In this document: positions 47,386-58,683 of the stretch, one piece after another
How the letters are laid out: each line of letters begins with the position of its first letter
How positions within the stretch are numbered: position 1 is the first letter of the stretch
DNA from: Syncephalastrum monosporum B8922
Lineage: Eukaryota > Mucoromycota > Mucoromycetes > Mucorales > Syncephalastraceae
Direction: 5' to 3'
NCBI GenBank assembly: GCA_000697355.1
Contig: JNEN01000879.1
Span: 29,917 to 93,916 of the forward strand
Length of the DNA: 64,000 bases
Position numbers and translations under genes: made by a program
Notes under the pieces: model-generated
What the model was told of the DNA's origin: nothing
Databases searched by the model: none
The model's input: the letters and a program-made list of their open reading frames with translations, nothing else

Positions 47386-49676
47386 CAATGGTAGAAAAAA
47401 AAGGGCAAACTATAAAGCGTGCAACCTATCCGAGGTCACCCGTCTCCGCGGAAACCTTTCACTCTCTGTGCGCATTGCTCCACTCCCGAACGAAATAAAG
47501 AAGAGTTGCAATAAAAGACGATAGAGTACAAAACGCACGCGTTAAGTCAAACATCAGCTGTATATGCAGGTGAGGCTTTATTGTGCGACAATATGACGTT
47601 ACAATTATGGGTAAGCATTTGGAACTTTTACGCGTTTCTCGTCAAAAAAAGAACAAAAAGGAAGGATCTTGTCCTCCCTTCCCTTCAGTTTGAAAAGCTC
47701 ACCCCATGTGACAAAACCTTGGCAACTGGGCATCACTCAGTTGCTTCGTTATCTTCAAGCTAAAGGAGAAAGGTACAGGTTGCATGATCATCTCCCTTAT
47801 CGTCACTCCGGCTATCATCGAAGTTCGCGTCATGTTTCGTGCAATTGAGTGTATTAAACGTTGGTGGAAACGACACTTTACCGGTTCAGAAAAACAAGGT
47901 TCAGCGCTCAGAAGGGGGAGGGAACAAGAACCCGGTGCACGCAAAGACGGAGCTTCTGATGTGGCGGTGAAAAAATAAGTTTGATGAAAAAGATGAACCG
48001 GAATTGTGCGCGCGCGCGCAGCAACCCACCCAAAAAATCGATGATTGTGTTCCTTTTATGTTCATTATCACGAAAAAGTTTGTTGTTCACTTGCGTACCG
48101 TATTACACCTCTCACGCGTACCCGCACTTACCCACATATATATACAACACCACACTAGACAAGAAGGGGCCAGTATAAAAAAGTGACACATGTCGACCGA
48201 ACCCTTGTTCGTTTTGCATGAAAATTTTTTTAGGGTATGAATAATTTCCCGAAATTCTAGGAAAAAAGATATGCCTTTTGACACCATCTATCCAATTCTC
48301 AAGAAATCCGAGAAAATTGTCATGAGCAGGCGAGGCAAAACGATGATGTATGTATGCTTCGTGCCCCAGGAATTTGCTGTGTGTATATCTAGCCGTATCG
48401 TATGATTCCTGCCTGCTTCTTTTGACGTCCACATATCGCCCTGAATTTGGCTCCGTCGAATGTGTCCTCCAAACGGTATTTTGTTTAGCCTACTGCATCC
48501 TTTGTTCCTGCAAGCGTACATGATGCTTTTGGAGCCGACAAAATGCGCGCGCTGTTACACATCCCAAGAGGCCCACTGCCCGCGGCAAATTTCATTTCCT
48601 TGCATTGCTCGAGCTGCGACATTATTAATGTGGGTGTTAAAAGGATGGTCAGCAAATGTTATCATTTTTTCTCGGCTGATAAGATGTACATATAGCTCTT
48701 CGATTATATTTTCTGTATAAAGTGATGGATGGATGATCCTTCAAAAGTCTAGGCAGTAAGTCTTCGTCTAAACATTTTCGACTTAAATCAGCATCGCCAG
48801 CTTCCACAGACTATGAGTCAAAATTGCAACACATTCTTATTGTGTGACGAGCCCGGTCGTCCTTCGACATACTGTCTACCGCAGCAGTTTTGTATTTTTA
48901 TCACGCCACCGGGATTGCCATCTCCGGGATTGCCATCTCTTTATTTAATGTCATGTGTACGTGCCCAGCCAACCATCTTGATGCAAGAAAAACATGATGA
49001 ATAAGCGGCTGCAGCAACGGAAATAAACAAATGCAGAATAAGCTATCATGTCCAGTTCTCTTATTTCATTGTGAACGATTATTTGCTGCTTCACAAGCCG
49101 AAACATAGTTACCAGGAACACCCCGGTTACACTCTGCATATTAGAATATTGCGTACAGAACTCAAAGCCTGGACCACCACAAATCCATGCCTCATGGCGT
49201 GTAGGACACGATCATATTTAATGAAAAACTGAGGCACGTGTGGGGGAGTCTCGTTGAATAATATGGCCAGTGTTGTTGCACGTGCGCAATGGATTTAAGA
49301 ACTGCAAGGACAACAGAACTTTTTGCTTCCGTCTATATATATGCATATATGGTCGTTGTTGTCTCGTCCTCCATTAGCATATGCATGTGCGCTTCTTTTA
49401 CGAACAGGATGAGACTCGGGAAGACGCGTGTTGCCCAATTGGGAACCATGGGGAAAATTTATCCGATTCCACCTGTTCATCAAAAACCCCAAAAAAAGTT
49501 ACAGTTGTGGATGGTACTTATGCCAAAAAAAGATCAGGCTTGTGAAGTTCTTTTCGCATATATGCAATGGGGTTTATTTCACCAAGGGCACCACATAGTA
49601 CTACCGTGTCTATGCGTTTTTGTTGGTGTCGCTGGGGCAGAAGAATGTCATAACATAGGGCTCTTATGCATAAGTT
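47386..49676. other. 2.3-kb gene-free region
   Basis: Only short unrelated open stretches. A CGCGCGCGCG run occurs at about 48008-48018 and a direct CACCGGGATTGCCATCTC / CCGGGATTGCCATCTC duplication at about 48907-48940. No gene or RNA gene recognised. Confidence 0.5.
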
Positions 49677-50222
49677 TCATTCATTTCGCGAAAGGGAAGT
49701 AGATGAAGACGACTCAACAGTTTCTAGTTGGTGTTTTTCAATTAGCAGACCGCGCAGCCACTTGATTTCGCGTTCGAGCGATTCCATGCGCTCCTCCAGG
49801 GTTTCAGATTTGGTAGTCATGTCACGGACAGTTTGTTCAAGTGCACGCTCGCGCATCTTCTTTTTGGCGCGGAAGCGGGCAGACGCTGCGGTGTTACGTC
49901 GTCGCTTCTCTTCCTCCGCCGAAACATCATCTCCGTCTTTTGAATGGGCGCGTTTTCTGCTGGCCGGCGTTATCGGCCCGGCATCCGGCTTTATCAAGTC
50001 CGTAATGGTCGTAGTGGGATCGTCCGTTGCTTTGGGAAGTAATGGTCGTGGCGCAGGCTCCTTCGCGAGCTGTGTATGGGTGGAAGCAAAGAGTGCAGGT
50101 GTAATGGATGGTAAGGATGCATGATATGGTTCTTGCTTTAATGGAAGTGTAGGTGATGATGACAACGAAGAAGAGGATGGCGACGATGCTTTGGCACTGC
50201 TGCGGGTAGTGTCGGTCGGCAT
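49677..50222 (-). CDS. bZIP transcription factor, Cys3/MetR type
   Basis: Single exon, 181 residues. The basic region EEEKRRRNTAASARFRAKKK (about 103-122) has the N-T-A-A-S-A-R-F-R core of the Cys-3/MetR/Zip1 group, followed by a leucine zipper (about 127-165: LEERMESLEREIKWLRGLL). In those fungi the group drives sulphur-assimilation or metal-stress genes. The N-terminus is Ser/Pro-rich. The first ATG in frame is at 50222; the frame is open further upstream but without an ATG. Regulation of the sulfotransferase-like genes 7-11 kb away is an attractive idea with no sequence proof. Confidence 0.88.
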   Translation of the reverse strand: MPTDTTRSSAKASSPSSSSLSSSPTLPLKQEPYHASLPSITPALFASTHTQLAKEPAPRPLLPKATDDPTTTITDLIKPDAGPITPASRKRAHSKDGDDVSAEEEKRRRNTAASARFRAKKKMRERALEQTVRDMTTKSETLEERMESLEREIKWLRGLLIEKHQLETVESSSSTSLSRNE

Positions 50223-52132
50223 AGTTTGTTTGGGCGTATCCAATGTAAATTCAACATTGCTCTATTGAGTCATATTACGCAAGATATCAGCACGAGTGCC
50301 ATTTTGATTCCTTCACTTTGGATAACTTTTTGAAGCCTACCCATAATGCTAGTTCTTCGATCAGATTTGCATATTGGTCACCCTCGAGTGGAGGTATCAC
50401 GGGCAGTGCAAGATGATCCAAATAATTTGCCATAATCTCTTTGTGATGAGTGTGGGGAAGAGAAAGAGTGGGAATTTCTTGATCTATATAAAAGACGCGT
50501 TAAGGCGTCATGGTCTCCTTGATAGATGCACATTTGATTATTCAGCACCAGCCCAGGACGGGGTGATTTGTCAGCCAGCCAAAATGTCCATGCGTCCCAC
50601 TTCCCTTCCCTTTTCGGCAGGATGACAAATACATGCTCTTCATGGTCGATCCGACCTTAAGCATTCATCCAGCATGCTTTACATTTAAATATCCATATCT
50701 CCTTTCAGCAATGTGCTCTGACTTAACAGCTCTGCGATCAGTCCCGTCTGTAGTTTTCCCTGCGTTTTCCTGGGAAACGCGTCAGAACAGAGCGAAGGCA
50801 TCAAACCTGGATCACCATGATTTCAGCTTTACGTGTAACATGCTATGGACCCGTGTCAAGGGTGATCTAAGAGTGATATGCGTACCTTTACTAACAAATT
50901 GATCCCAGTCGACATTAAGATGTATTTGACGTGGGGTAACGTGCTACCTGACACCCCGTCAATCCTTTTTTTCATGTTACTTTCGCTAACATTGGTAAAG
51001 AATGAAGGTACTCCAAGTACATCTCAGCCCCTGCGTAGGCTGAATGAAAAGCTTGTTATCTCATGCGGCATCTCTGCAATTAATGCAGAGGAAAAGACAA
51101 GTACATTCATCCTATGCTGCGCTTTTCTTTTTGAGAGAACGATTTCATTGTCAGGTCCACCAATAGTAGTTGACCATACAAACTTTTGAACAATGTAAGT
51201 CGTTTACATTGCGATAAAGTCATCCCAGAGGGAGGCCCCGCCAGGAGTGCATATTCTACACACCTTATTTATGATGATTTCGTGCTTAATTCGTTTATGA
51301 TTGTGCTATATCGTCTGTTCTATAAACAATAGCAACCGCTACGGAAATACGCGATATGCTGCACTTTTAAGTCCCATCTCATAGAATAAGTAATAGACCA
51401 GTGTCAGCGGGTCGGGTCGTTTTCTCACAAAGACCATGGTCGTCAAATGAAGACTTGGTCACGTCTGCTGAATCGACACTGCCGTATACAGAAAGCTTTG
51501 ACAACCTATTATGTCCAGCTTCCGTCGGAGGGCGGCGTCCTCTGATATGTCCAGTGCCATGTTCCAATAAACGGACTATAGTGCTATTACTCGACTATGG
51601 CTTTATGTCTCAATATGTGCACTCTCCCAACTTGATAGCCCGTGAAGGCGGTCGTCAAAATAAATGATGTGATTCATGCAGATCATCTTCGTGCCACAAA
51701 AAAATCTGGAATTTCTGGCAACCACCTGTCTGCAGCGAGGTTAAATCATCAATATATCAAAGACCCGATCATGCAGCAGGTGGGTCTCTGTCGGCTCTGC
51801 AAGTTTCCTTTTTAGGAGATGTCCGGGAAATTAAGCGCATCACTAGCTGGATTCATTCCGCAGGATCCAGTATGACATACTCTTGTATACAATGAGGGGA
51901 AACGTAGGGTTGTCAACCACAAATCTTGCTGTCGCCAGGTATTTTCTTCTACCTACTGAATTCCATCGGTGCTTGATGGGAGGATCTCTTAGACAAAGAC
52001 ACCTCAAGATATAAAAATGAGCTGAATTGAGAGTCTCACCTTCATAAAGCCAATTTACTCTCCACACTCGCTCTCTCAAACTTAAACCTACTATCTTATT
52101 TTCAACAAAGTCAAAGCATCCGTTTATTCAAG
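50223..52132. other. 1.9-kb gene-free region
   Basis: Between the bZIP start (minus) and the zinc-knuckle microprotein (plus), so promoters at both ends. The open stretch at 51401-51667 lacks an ATG near its start and any family resemblance. Nothing else supported. Confidence 0.45.
52010..52017 (+). promoter_or_regulatory. TATA box of the zinc-knuckle microprotein gene
   Basis: TATAAAAA about 115 bp before the ATG, followed by a C/T- and A-rich leader ending in CAAG-ATG. Supports real transcription of the small gene. Confidence 0.5.
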
Positions 52133-52287
52133 ATGTCCACTATTCGTCGTTCCAAGTGCATGTTCTGCGGCAAAAAAGAGCACAGCTACTCGTAAGTTGT
52201 TAGGCAGCAACTACCTACAGCAATATTTATACTATCCAATCTAGGTCATGCCCTTACGTCTACCGCCCTCCTGGAGGTCGTCGTTAG
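52133..52287 (+). CDS. 33-residue CCHC zinc-knuckle microprotein
   Basis: Exons 52133-52191 and 52245-52287; intron 52192-52244 with canonical GTAAGT and CTAG ends. Splicing gives 33 residues containing CMFCGKKEHSYSSC, an exact C-x2-C-x4-H-x4-C zinc knuckle whose last Cys comes from exon 2, then a basic/Pro tail (YRPPGGRR). The knuckle spans almost the whole protein, so it probably binds zinc and perhaps RNA, as retroviral-type or Cnbp-type knuckles do (inference). A TATA box and leader precede it. The exact spacing restored by splicing argues against chance. Confidence 0.6.
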
Positions 52288-52468
52288 ATGACCGTAGGGT
52301 CTCTTGGGACGCGCTCAACTTTTGAATCCGGTGTGAATGTTCAAGCTCAGCATAGACGAGACTCATTAAATCAAGTCGTAAATGTTAGCTAGTCAGCACC
52401 TTGTATTTTTCCTTGTTCCAAGATCGAACCATGATAAAGTACTGTAGAGTCATTGTTGCTCGACAAAT

Positions 52469-53450
52469 TTACTGTAATTTCTTTTCCTCGACCATTTCTA
52501 TTTCGGGAGCGACGACTTTGGGTGCTTGCTGCAACTGTGTGACAACACTTCTGTAAACGAGACCACTGGCTAAAACGACGGCACTCCAGGCTTGGACTTC
52601 GGACTGGGAAAAGGCTGGAAGATTGAGCCATTCACAAGCAGCTGGGTTGGTCATGAGCGTATAGAAAGCAGCAGTAGCAAAGGAAGCTTTCATGTCAATA
52701 GAGGCGGTGTGTAGCAAGCGCGGCGTGGAGAAGGTCCACTGTGGGTTCGTGAGACGGAAAGCATCTACAGAACAGAGAAAAGGAAATGGTGGGATCAGAT
52801 TCACAAAGAGGAAAATTTGTCACATGGTTCAGGGACGCACCAACCCACAATCCACCACCGCAGCCAGCCAGTGTGCCGCAAATAATCTTAGCCACCCACT
52901 TGTCGTCGCCTAGACTGGCTCGCACTCCTTCAATGCCAGCATGAACGACAGCTTGATTGCGCAAGATACCATCGGCGGCAGTGAAGACTTGCTCTATGAG
53001 AGGGATCGAGAACATGAATTGAATCATTTGGAAGAAGTACGGGTTGGAGAACATGAGCCAGTACGTCGCACTACAGACGGGAAGAAGTGATTCATGCAAC
53101 AATAGGTCAGCTTTTAGGTCACGCATGCACGTGATCTTCTATCGTAGGGACAATTACCCATAGATACCCCAGTAGCGGTTGCTCTTGAGTATGCCAAGTG
53201 GTTCACCCCTCAGGATAGCAGCAGTCGAGCCTCCTCCAGCGGACATGACGATAGTAGCAAGGAGGCCCTGACCCCAACCAATTTGCGAGTGGTTCTCGCG
53301 GAGTGCCTTTCGGTACGTGTAGTTGATCAACACAGCGTGCAATATCTCAAGGAGTGGTATCGTGAGGCCAAGAGATGGGACATCAAGGCTAATGCCACCA
53401 ATTCCATAGACAATGTCGCTAATCTGGTTTGTTAATGTTGTGGCATTCAT
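52469..53450 (-). CDS. TRIC-type (TMEM38-like) cation channel
   Basis: Exons (minus) 53450-53158, 53070-52841, 52764-52469; 272 residues. About seven hydrophobic helices. Two glycine-rich kinks, SAGGGSTAAILRGEP (about 75-90) and CGTLAGCGGGLW (about 165-176), match the paired GGG motifs that bend the pore helices of trimeric intracellular cation channels. Those channels pass K+ across ER membranes to balance Ca2+ release. The C-terminus is short and acidic (EIEMVEEKKLQ). The first ATG is at 53450 (MNATTLTNQ). Family recognised by pattern; channel function inferred. It converges with the microprotein gene. Confidence 0.75.
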
Positions 53451-53850
53451 TGGGTAGTTTGGCTTCTGCAATTATTTTGCGAAACAAGAGGGTCGCGGCG
53501 TTTCGCCTTTCCTTTAAAACGCAGTAACCGAAATAGTTGATCTCAAGAAATTTTATCAAACACTCTTTTGTGATGGACAACAAATACTCGATATGGGTTG
53601 GTCATTCAAGAGCATTCAACACCGTGTCTCCCTCCGCTGCACGGACTAGAAGTATATTCCTGGTCGTCCTCTCTTCCCACCTCCTACCGCTGTAAGGTGC
53701 TGACCCAGTTACCATAAACGGCAGCACCTACCCTACAAGCATTCGAACTCTGGGCCTGAGTATCCTCTCTATCCGACATATCTTTCAGCACTTGAAATTC
53801 TTAGCCTTAAACAGACGGATACAGATACACACAGATCATTATAACTCAAT
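53451..53850. other. TRIC upstream region
   Basis: 400 bp of divergent promoter space. It includes a stem AGGTGCTG/CAGCACCT at about 53695-53729. A tRNA-like GTTCGAATGC on the minus strand is not supported by the rest of a tRNA (see rejected). Confidence 0.4.
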
Positions 53851-53919
53851 ATGTTCTCCTTTGAAAACAATTTCATTATCGCTGTCGCTGTAGAAGCCTT
53901 TATTATCATCTGCTACTGA
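53851..53919 (+). CDS. Possible 22-residue membrane micropeptide
   Basis: ATG to TGA encodes a short polar start (SFENN) followed by a continuous hydrophobic stretch (FIIAVAVEAFIIICY) long enough to cross a membrane. It is preceded by an A/C-rich, T-poor leader (ACAGATACACACAGATCATT) resembling the leader of the nearby microprotein gene. Evidence is weak: length is short and no homologue is known to me. Confidence 0.3.
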   Translation: MFSFENNFIIAVAVEAFIIICY

Positions 53920-56764
53920 TCCCCGTTGGTTATTTATCAAGACACCATCGAAAAGCACAAGTTCCTACAACTCCATTCTGACATTGTCAACATTCCCAAA
54001 CACCTCATTTGGAATCTCGAATTTCATATATCCTATACTTCCACACAAGACACATTACACTTGTTACTTTCTTTCCAAAACTTACCCATTAGTTTTGCTG
54101 GTGCTTCAAAAGCCCGGCAACCGGAAAGGACAGTCAGAAACGATTGATATCAAGAAAGGCGCTTGGTAGGCGAAGCCAAGCGTGGGATTAACACCCCTAT
54201 TTCACCAGCATCCATCAAATGACTAACATGCTGGTGCGCTATGCATCGAGGGCGAAGAAGGAACAGACAAGAGATGACTTGACAGATGGCCAGCCACTAC
54301 CTACATGAGACGATTTTGGCCATGATAAACCATGGGAAGTGGCGACATATATCTCTTGAGCGATTAAAGGTAAGATGTTACAATACTGAATACAGGTTTC
54401 TAATGGCGTTGGCAGCTACACGCGAAAGGCGACGGCGACACAAAGAAAAACAGTAACATGGTATATCAGCGCAGCCCGTCTACACTACATGTATACCATA
54501 TAACGCACATGTCGGCGTGATCCATCACACGACGCTCCGAGATATCTGCAGTACAAAGCAGTTTAACAACTCAACAATGGTCTGTTCGATGGTAACGACA
54601 TCTTATTAGTATCATGGTATAGCTACTGATGCGTAAGGCATCTGTAGAGATACCTCATCCGAGCGCGCACACACCACGAGGGGTTAGTTTGTATAGATAA
54701 TACTCAAACTTCTTCAGGTGGTTGACAGCAGCACAATCACTACTATCCACCATCAGCAGTAGGACCTTCTGGAGGCAGAGTTTTCTAAGGTCGCTCTACC
54801 TTTTATCACCCATACGGCTTTTGGTATACTCTTCCGTGAGGTAGAACTGCACATAATCAAGGAATCCGATCGCCACGTCCTTTGGAAGTCCATCACATGT
54901 CTTCCATATTTCACAGCGAGACGGATATCTCTCTCGAAATCACTCATTTAGTCCCGGTCAGGTCCTCTAAGGATCCTCGCGCTCAATCAAGTCTTGCCTG
55001 GATCCACCAGTATCCGCTTACCTATCTTTGTCCAAGAGCCACGTCCTGACGACCAGGCTCCCCTCCTATTTCCTACTTCTGGTTGTTATCGTATGTCCTA
55101 GGATCCCTCATGAAGATGACAGTTGAATATATGTTTTGGGGCGTTCCTCTTCCTTTTATCCTTTTGCTACAATAAAGATAAAATTTAACCCAGAAAGAAA
55201 ACAAAGAAGGCATCTCCTGTGCACACATTGCAAACTAGTTATAGACCTCTACGGGCAGGGAGACAAGAGCCCAGCTTTAGCTTAAATATGTGCCTATCCA
55301 CATGGGATACGACGTTCAGTTGCAATTGGAAGACGCTGCTTCCCCCTATCTTCCTTTCCGCGCGTACGTTGCTAGCTGGGACGCCAAGCTCATGCTCTCG
55401 AAGCATTAGAACCACACGAAATGTAAGCGATTCTATTATATGCTATCTTATTTAGTAAACTATTCATTGCTGCAGAGCGAAAGCAGATGGAATGTTATCA
55501 TCATATAACTGTATTTTCTGACTCTCACCATCTTCTTTAGTAGTCGCGGCTATTGTATCGTAGAAGAGGCGCTTGTATTTCGAAAACAGATCCTACCCGA
55601 CTACACCAAGTTTATTGAGTAGAACTTACCTACAAATGTATATAAGACAACCAGCTACGGTCCAGTAGGTCAGTTTTCACTGAAGATAATACAACATACG
55701 ATCTAACGGTTTTACACGTATATTCCACAGTTCAAGCCTGTGAAAAGGGAAAAAAAAATTTTTGCAAAACAAAAACGCCATCTAGTACCGTGGAGTGATT
55801 CAGAAACTTGTACCACATGGTGCTGGAGTGATGCAGTATTTCATTTCCTACGGTAACAGACATGCTCCCACGGCGTCCTCGGCGCACTGACAACGGCCAT
55901 TACTATCATATGGTGCACTGCGCTCGCAAAGATGGCGATCGCAGACATGCTGTGTCTAATATTACTGTCGTGATACTCGAAGAAGATTCATGATGATGGT
56001 ATGTCATCTATTTACGGTCAACATCGCTACTGATACGCTGATCAAGGTCAAATCATCTTCTTTCGCTATCGCTATTTAAAAAGCACCACCTCCATTTCAA
56101 GTCTCCACCTCTCCGTATTAGCAATTCACACGGCTTTATGACCATCATAAGATAGGAGCACCGTCCGTATGCGACAATATTATACTCGCTGCACAAATTT
56201 AGCTAAGCGCTTTGATGACTCGACACATTAAGGGAGACACAGTGAAACGATGAGCAATCTCGAGGTAGATGGTGACCCAAACAAACAGCGCAAACTGCTT
56301 TTGAGCACCTTTTCGATGCGTATGGTCATGCCGTCTATCTTGCATTATACTGTTTGCTCAGCGCGCTTATCCTAGCTCAGGCATCAGACGCTGCGGTTAT
56401 ACCCCACATTTTCATAATCTTGTACAAATTTGACGTGATTGTTTCTAAAAAGTAGCAATAATACTTTGTGTCAAAAGAAAATAAGTTGTAATGTGATCAT
56501 AAATATTCATATTCTGAATATAAATATTTAGCAGCGACAAGAGAAAAGCCAACAGTATTTTCACTTCGATTGGCATTACCATGAGAGGGTGATTTGGACA
56601 GAACTGTCAATCTGTCTTTGTGTTATGCGACGCAAACGACCCCGTCGGAGCTCACAGGGCGGGCTCTTTCGCTTCTTGGCGCTTGTTGCATATCCATTAA
56701 TCTGATTCCAGGGGAATATTTTGCTTCTACCTCTACTTTTCTTTTTCTTTTCCTTACTCTAATA
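53920..56764. other. 2.8-kb gene-poor region with decayed coding debris
   Basis: Contains the minus-strand remnant at 54650-54960 (separate entry). Most of the rest shows no coding signal. Just before 56764 lies the leader of the first sulfotransferase gene. Confidence 0.45.
54650..54960 (-). pseudogene. Decayed coding fragment of unknown family
   Basis: On the minus strand, frames switch but protein-like sequence continues: NDFERDIRLAVKYG-like text in one frame, then DGLPKDVAIGFLDYVQFYLT and EEYTKSRMGDKR in another, a stop, and then DCAAVNHLKKFEYYLYKL. The mixture of coherent peptides and frame breaks suggests an old gene or transposon remnant. Family not recognised. Confidence 0.35.
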
Positions 56765-57597
56765 ATGGCACCCTTAAAAATCATCGGTGCTGGATACGGC
56801 CGCACTGGAACTGATAGTTTGAAAGAAGCTTTGAACCGTCTAGGGTAAGTTCATTATCAACATGTTCACTTGTGTATTCATCTTCTGATTATTTGCTTAA
56901 TTCCTTCATATACACGTAAAGCTATAAAACCCATCATATGAAAGAGATGCATGCTCCTAATCGATATCCAGAACTTTTCGTCGAGCAGTACAACAATCCC
57001 GAATTGGATCACTGGGACACCATTTACCAAGACTTCGACGCAGCAGTGGACTGGTATGATTCAAATCGTGAGTATTAGTTTTACAGATCACTGCAAGTAA
57101 CGCGATCATTCTTTATCAGGCCGACAGCTGCCTTTGTTGAGCCACTCATGAAAAAGTACCCGGATGCTAAGGTTATTCTGACCGAGCGGGACCCTGATGC
57201 TTGGATCAAAAGTATGAACAACACCATCCTGATCTTTCGAAAACGCAATGACGAGGAGCAACACAAGCTGGACAACTTTGACTGGACCCCGGAGAAGATT
57301 GCTCGACGAGATATGGCTGATAAGATCGTCCTGAATGGCCTCCGCAGCCGAGGGCCTGAAGGCATCACTGACGAAGATGTGAAGGCTTTGTTCCTTGAAC
57401 ATAATGCGCGGATCAAGGCGATCGTGCCTCCAGAAAAGCTGCTGGTTATGAAGACAACAGAGATGAGTTGGGAAGTGCTATGCAATTTTCTTGGTATTAC
57501 CGACGTGCCTGATGAACCATTTCCGCGCGTCAATTCAACCGCTGATGCAAAGGCACGGTTCGCTCGTGAAAGCTTTGCCCGCAGAGTAAAGACTTAG
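56765..57597 (+). CDS. Sulfotransferase-like protein 1 of tandem array
   Basis: Exons 56765-56844, 56922-57053, 57120-57597; 229 residues. P-loop fold of the Sulfotransfer_4 family: the N-terminal GAGYGRTGTDSLKEALNRLG holds the PAPS 5'-phosphosulfate loop, and YPDAKVILTERDPDAW (about 82-97) is the 3'-phosphate/strand motif. LGITDVPDEPFPRVNS near the C-terminus is the conserved family ending. Enzymes of this family are assumed to use PAPS, but the acceptor is unknown. Introns fall in the same places and phases (2 and 2) as in the other three copies, so all arose by tandem duplication. Confidence 0.85.
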
Positions 57598-58109
57598 TAA
57601 TATACAGCAACTTTTGAACTTCCACTTCATGGTCACTATACTGGCTACGTAATAAACGTTTTCTTATTTTTTTTTTCAAAAGGAACCTTTCCTATATCTT
57701 AGAGAAATTGTTGTCAATGGCCCGTGCCTCGACACCATAGATAAATTGCTTTATGCGTCGATTTGCCCGCTATAGATGACGTATATTGTGAAGCCACTTT
57801 ATCACTTCCAACGATACATTCCTGTGTCTATATGCTTGACACAATGAATAAAACATCTGGATTCATGACGGCAAGTACAGGCAGTAACCTACTTAAGTAG
57901 TGACGATGGTCGAATTGAATACGTATGTCAGACCGATATGTCATGTAAACTTTATTTTGAAATTGAATAGTACTTATACTAAATATGTACCTTACTGTAC
58001 GAACAGTAAGGTCAGTCTTTCAATCCATAGAAAAGCACAAGAATATAAGATAATATTTATTTCATTTGATCGAGCTGAGTCTTTTATATCTTACACATGA
58101 GCTTTACCT

Positions 58110-58359
58110 CAGAGCAACAGCTGCATATGTTGAGCGACTTATGAGAAACTATCCGAATGCTAAGATCATTCTGACCAAGCGTGAGTCAGATGCTTGGTTT
58201 AAGAGCATGAGGAGTCCAATTTTGGCTCCTTGTAGGTCTCCATACAGCGACAAAAGGAAGTTGAACGAGGCCGACTTATTCGAAGTTTGTGCTCGTCTAC
58301 ATCATATGGCCGACGTGACAATACATTTTGGATCTGTATTTGTTCCACAACAATCGTGA
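58110..58359 (+). pseudogene. Sulfotransferase-like gene fragment
   Basis: Only the start of exon 3 survives, after an intact-looking acceptor (TACCTCAG at about 58103-58110): AAYVERLMRNYPNAKIILTK and RESDAWFKSMRSPILAP align with the neighbouring copies. The frame ends at TGA 58357-58359, about 80 codons in. Exons 1 and 2, with the P-loop, are missing upstream. A dead copy, closest to copies 1 and 2. Confidence 0.75.
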
Positions 58360-58683
58360 AGACGTAACCGGCAATGATGACTCACAGTAACTGCTGTATG
58401 TATTGTGATACAAAATGGCTCTACCAGCATGGTACTATATTTAGAAAATCATAAAGCTCGGGCGTCTCAGTATGTTTTCCTCCATATATCAAAAATTGAC
58501 ATTTACAGAAGGTTTCCAATGTTTTATGTACTGACTGACTGACTGATTCAACAACATGCCCCCGAAATGACGCACTCCATCAGTATTTTAATTCGTGCTC
58601 ACGTCCTCTGTCTGTCGAGTTATTTAAGAACAGGTATATTATACTTGCATTTATAACTGCACGCACGTATTTTCCTTTCGACA

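Noticed and set aside
50223..50243. Longer bZIP protein starting at 50243
   Set aside because: That codon is TTG; the first ATG in frame is at 50222.
51379..51667. Open frames on both strands as a gene
   Set aside because: No ATG near the start, no family, no splice partners.
53451..53471. Longer TRIC protein starting at 53471
   Set aside because: Would need a TTG start; the ATG at 53450 fits the family.
53720..53770. tRNA B-box-like GTTCGAATGC on the minus strand
   Set aside because: No matching A-box or acceptor stem at the right distance.
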